Shown here piece by piece: positions 38,197-39,119 of a DNA stretch of 39,119 nucleotides. A program made the translations under genes and the position numbers. The notes beneath the pieces are model-generated. The model was not told where the DNA came from. It worked only from the letters and a program-made list of their open reading frames with translations, and searched no databases. Location: NCBI GenBank assembly GCA_002689135.1, contig NZEU01000021.1, positions 18,553 through 57,671 of the forward strand. The letters run 5' to 3'. How positions within the stretch are numbered: the first letter of the stretch is position 1; every line of letters starts with the position of its first letter. The stretch comes from Porticoccaceae bacterium (lineage in GTDB: Bacteria; Pseudomonadota; Gammaproteobacteria; Pseudomonadales; Porticoccaceae).

Positions 38197-38571
38197 ACTG
38201 TGGTCTATTAACTCATAACCATGCTTTTCAGCGATTTTTTTCTGTAGTTTCTCTATCTCAGAATCGTGAAACTCTATAACTTTTCCCGTTTCCGAGCAGA
38301 CCATATGATCATGGTGGTCACCTCGATCCAATTCGTAGACGGCTGGACCACTATCAAAATTATGTCTATTTACCAAACGAGCACTCTCGAATTGAGCCAA
38401 GACTCTATATACAGTAGCAATTCCGACATCCTCTTCAGCATCAATTAGCTTGAGATATATATCTTCCGCAGTCATATGAAGCTCTGATTGCTCAAGGATA
38501 TGAAGTATCTTTACTCTAGGCAAAGTCACTTTAAGTCCCGCTTTCTTTAACTCTTTATCGCCTCTTTTCAT
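38149..38571 (-). CDS. fur: Ferric uptake regulator Fur
   Basis: 'LKKAGLKVTLPRVKILHILEQSELHMTAEDIYLKLIDAEEDVGIATVYRVLAQFESARLVNRHNFDSGPAVYEL..GDHHDHMVCSETGKVIEF'. Confidence 0.97.
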   Translation of the reverse strand: MKRGDKELKKAGLKVTLPRVKILHILEQSELHMTAEDIYLKLIDAEEDVGIATVYRVLAQFESARLVNRHNFDSGPAVYELDRGDHHDHMVCSETGKVIEFHDSEIEKLQKKIAEKHGYELIDHSLVLFVRERKKLTNLS

Positions 38572-38622
38572 TTTCTCAGCTTCAAATAATGATTAAATTA
38601 ATTTATAATACAGTATTTAGAT

Positions 38623-39003
38623 GTGTCGAAAAGACCTATTTTAATGCCGATACTTGTAACAATAATTGCAATATGCATGTCTCTTGCATTGCCTGCATGT
38701 AGTACACCACAATTTCCCAGCGTTCACAAAGTTTCGATTCAACAAGGTAATATTGTGACACAAGAGATGGTAAACCAGCTCGAGCCGGGGATGACAAAAG
38801 TACAAGTAAAGTTCGTCTTAGGTACACCCCTAATAAAAGATAGCTTTAACCAGAATCATTGGGTATATCTATTCAACGTTACAGACGCTCGTTTACAAAA
38901 AAAAGAAAAGCGATTAGAGGTGTACTTTAGCGAACAGGATAGACTGAGTGGGCTTCGAGGAGATTACCATCCCATTGATGCCAAACTCACAACTGCTCGG
39001 TGA
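38623..39003 (+). CDS. bamE: Outer membrane protein assembly factor BamE (SmpA/OmlA)
   Basis: Lipobox 'LALPAC', 'QGNIVTQEMVNQLEPGMTKVQVKFVLGTPLIKDSFNQNHWVYLF'; divergent from fur; GTG 38623 or ATG 38644 start. Confidence 0.95.
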   Translation: MSKRPILMPILVTIIAICMSLALPACSTPQFPSVHKVSIQQGNIVTQEMVNQLEPGMTKVQVKFVLGTPLIKDSFNQNHWVYLFNVTDARLQKKEKRLEVYFSEQDRLSGLRGDYHPIDAKLTTAR

Positions 39004-39119
39004 TTCTTAATGAGAAACTGAGGGTCACCAAAACATTGGGCTAGCAGATCCTAAAAGCGTCGCTGGCCAACACCGACTAGGTATACTCAATGTTTGCTGA
39101 TGGTTCTTACGGTGGCAAA

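Noticed and set aside
38582-38610. Possible Fur box upstream of fur (aaataatgattaaattaattt)
   Set aside because: Only about half of the Fur consensus matches in a very AT-rich stretch; not distinguishable from background by eye.

Overview
A 39.1 kb, AT-rich, gene-dense gammaproteobacterial chromosomal segment. It consists of conserved housekeeping clusters whose gene order resembles Pseudomonas-like gammaproteobacteria: sppA(partial)/hda/DUF2066/purMN/DUF3108/DUF3014; dcd/mrp/metG/rnf; pyrC/rnt; rsmI/lpoA/diaA/dolP; sspBA/petBC/petA/rpsI/rplM/zapE/zapG; cysE; epmA/efp/serB/ahpA; a second cysE; M15 peptidase/sfsA; dksA/gluQRS/pcnB/folK/dNK/panB; fur/bamE. I saw no tRNA, rRNA, CRISPR array, prophage or transposon. 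The main discovery candidate is the rnf locus after metG. It encodes only RnfA-RnfD-RnfG-RnfE, with translationally coupled gene junctions and no rnfB or rnfC. All four cysteines that normally hold the intramembrane [2Fe-2S] cluster at the RnfA/RnfE interface are replaced (Ser/Ser in RnfA, Thr/Gly in RnfE), while the covalent-FMN threonine motifs of RnfD (DGITGATPLE) and RnfG (DSFTGATITP) are intact. This reads as an apparently selected, iron-sulfur-free, flavin-only Rnf derivative. Other points of interest are a fused cytochrome b/cytochrome c1 (FbcH-like) ORF, a candidate structured RNA with AAYAAYAA repeats upstream of pcnB at the position where Pseudomonas carries crcZ, two divergent CysE paralogs about 5 kb apart, and several neighbour losses (nth, yraN, cbrAB, panC). 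All family calls come from reading translations and from remembered family motifs; no searches were run.
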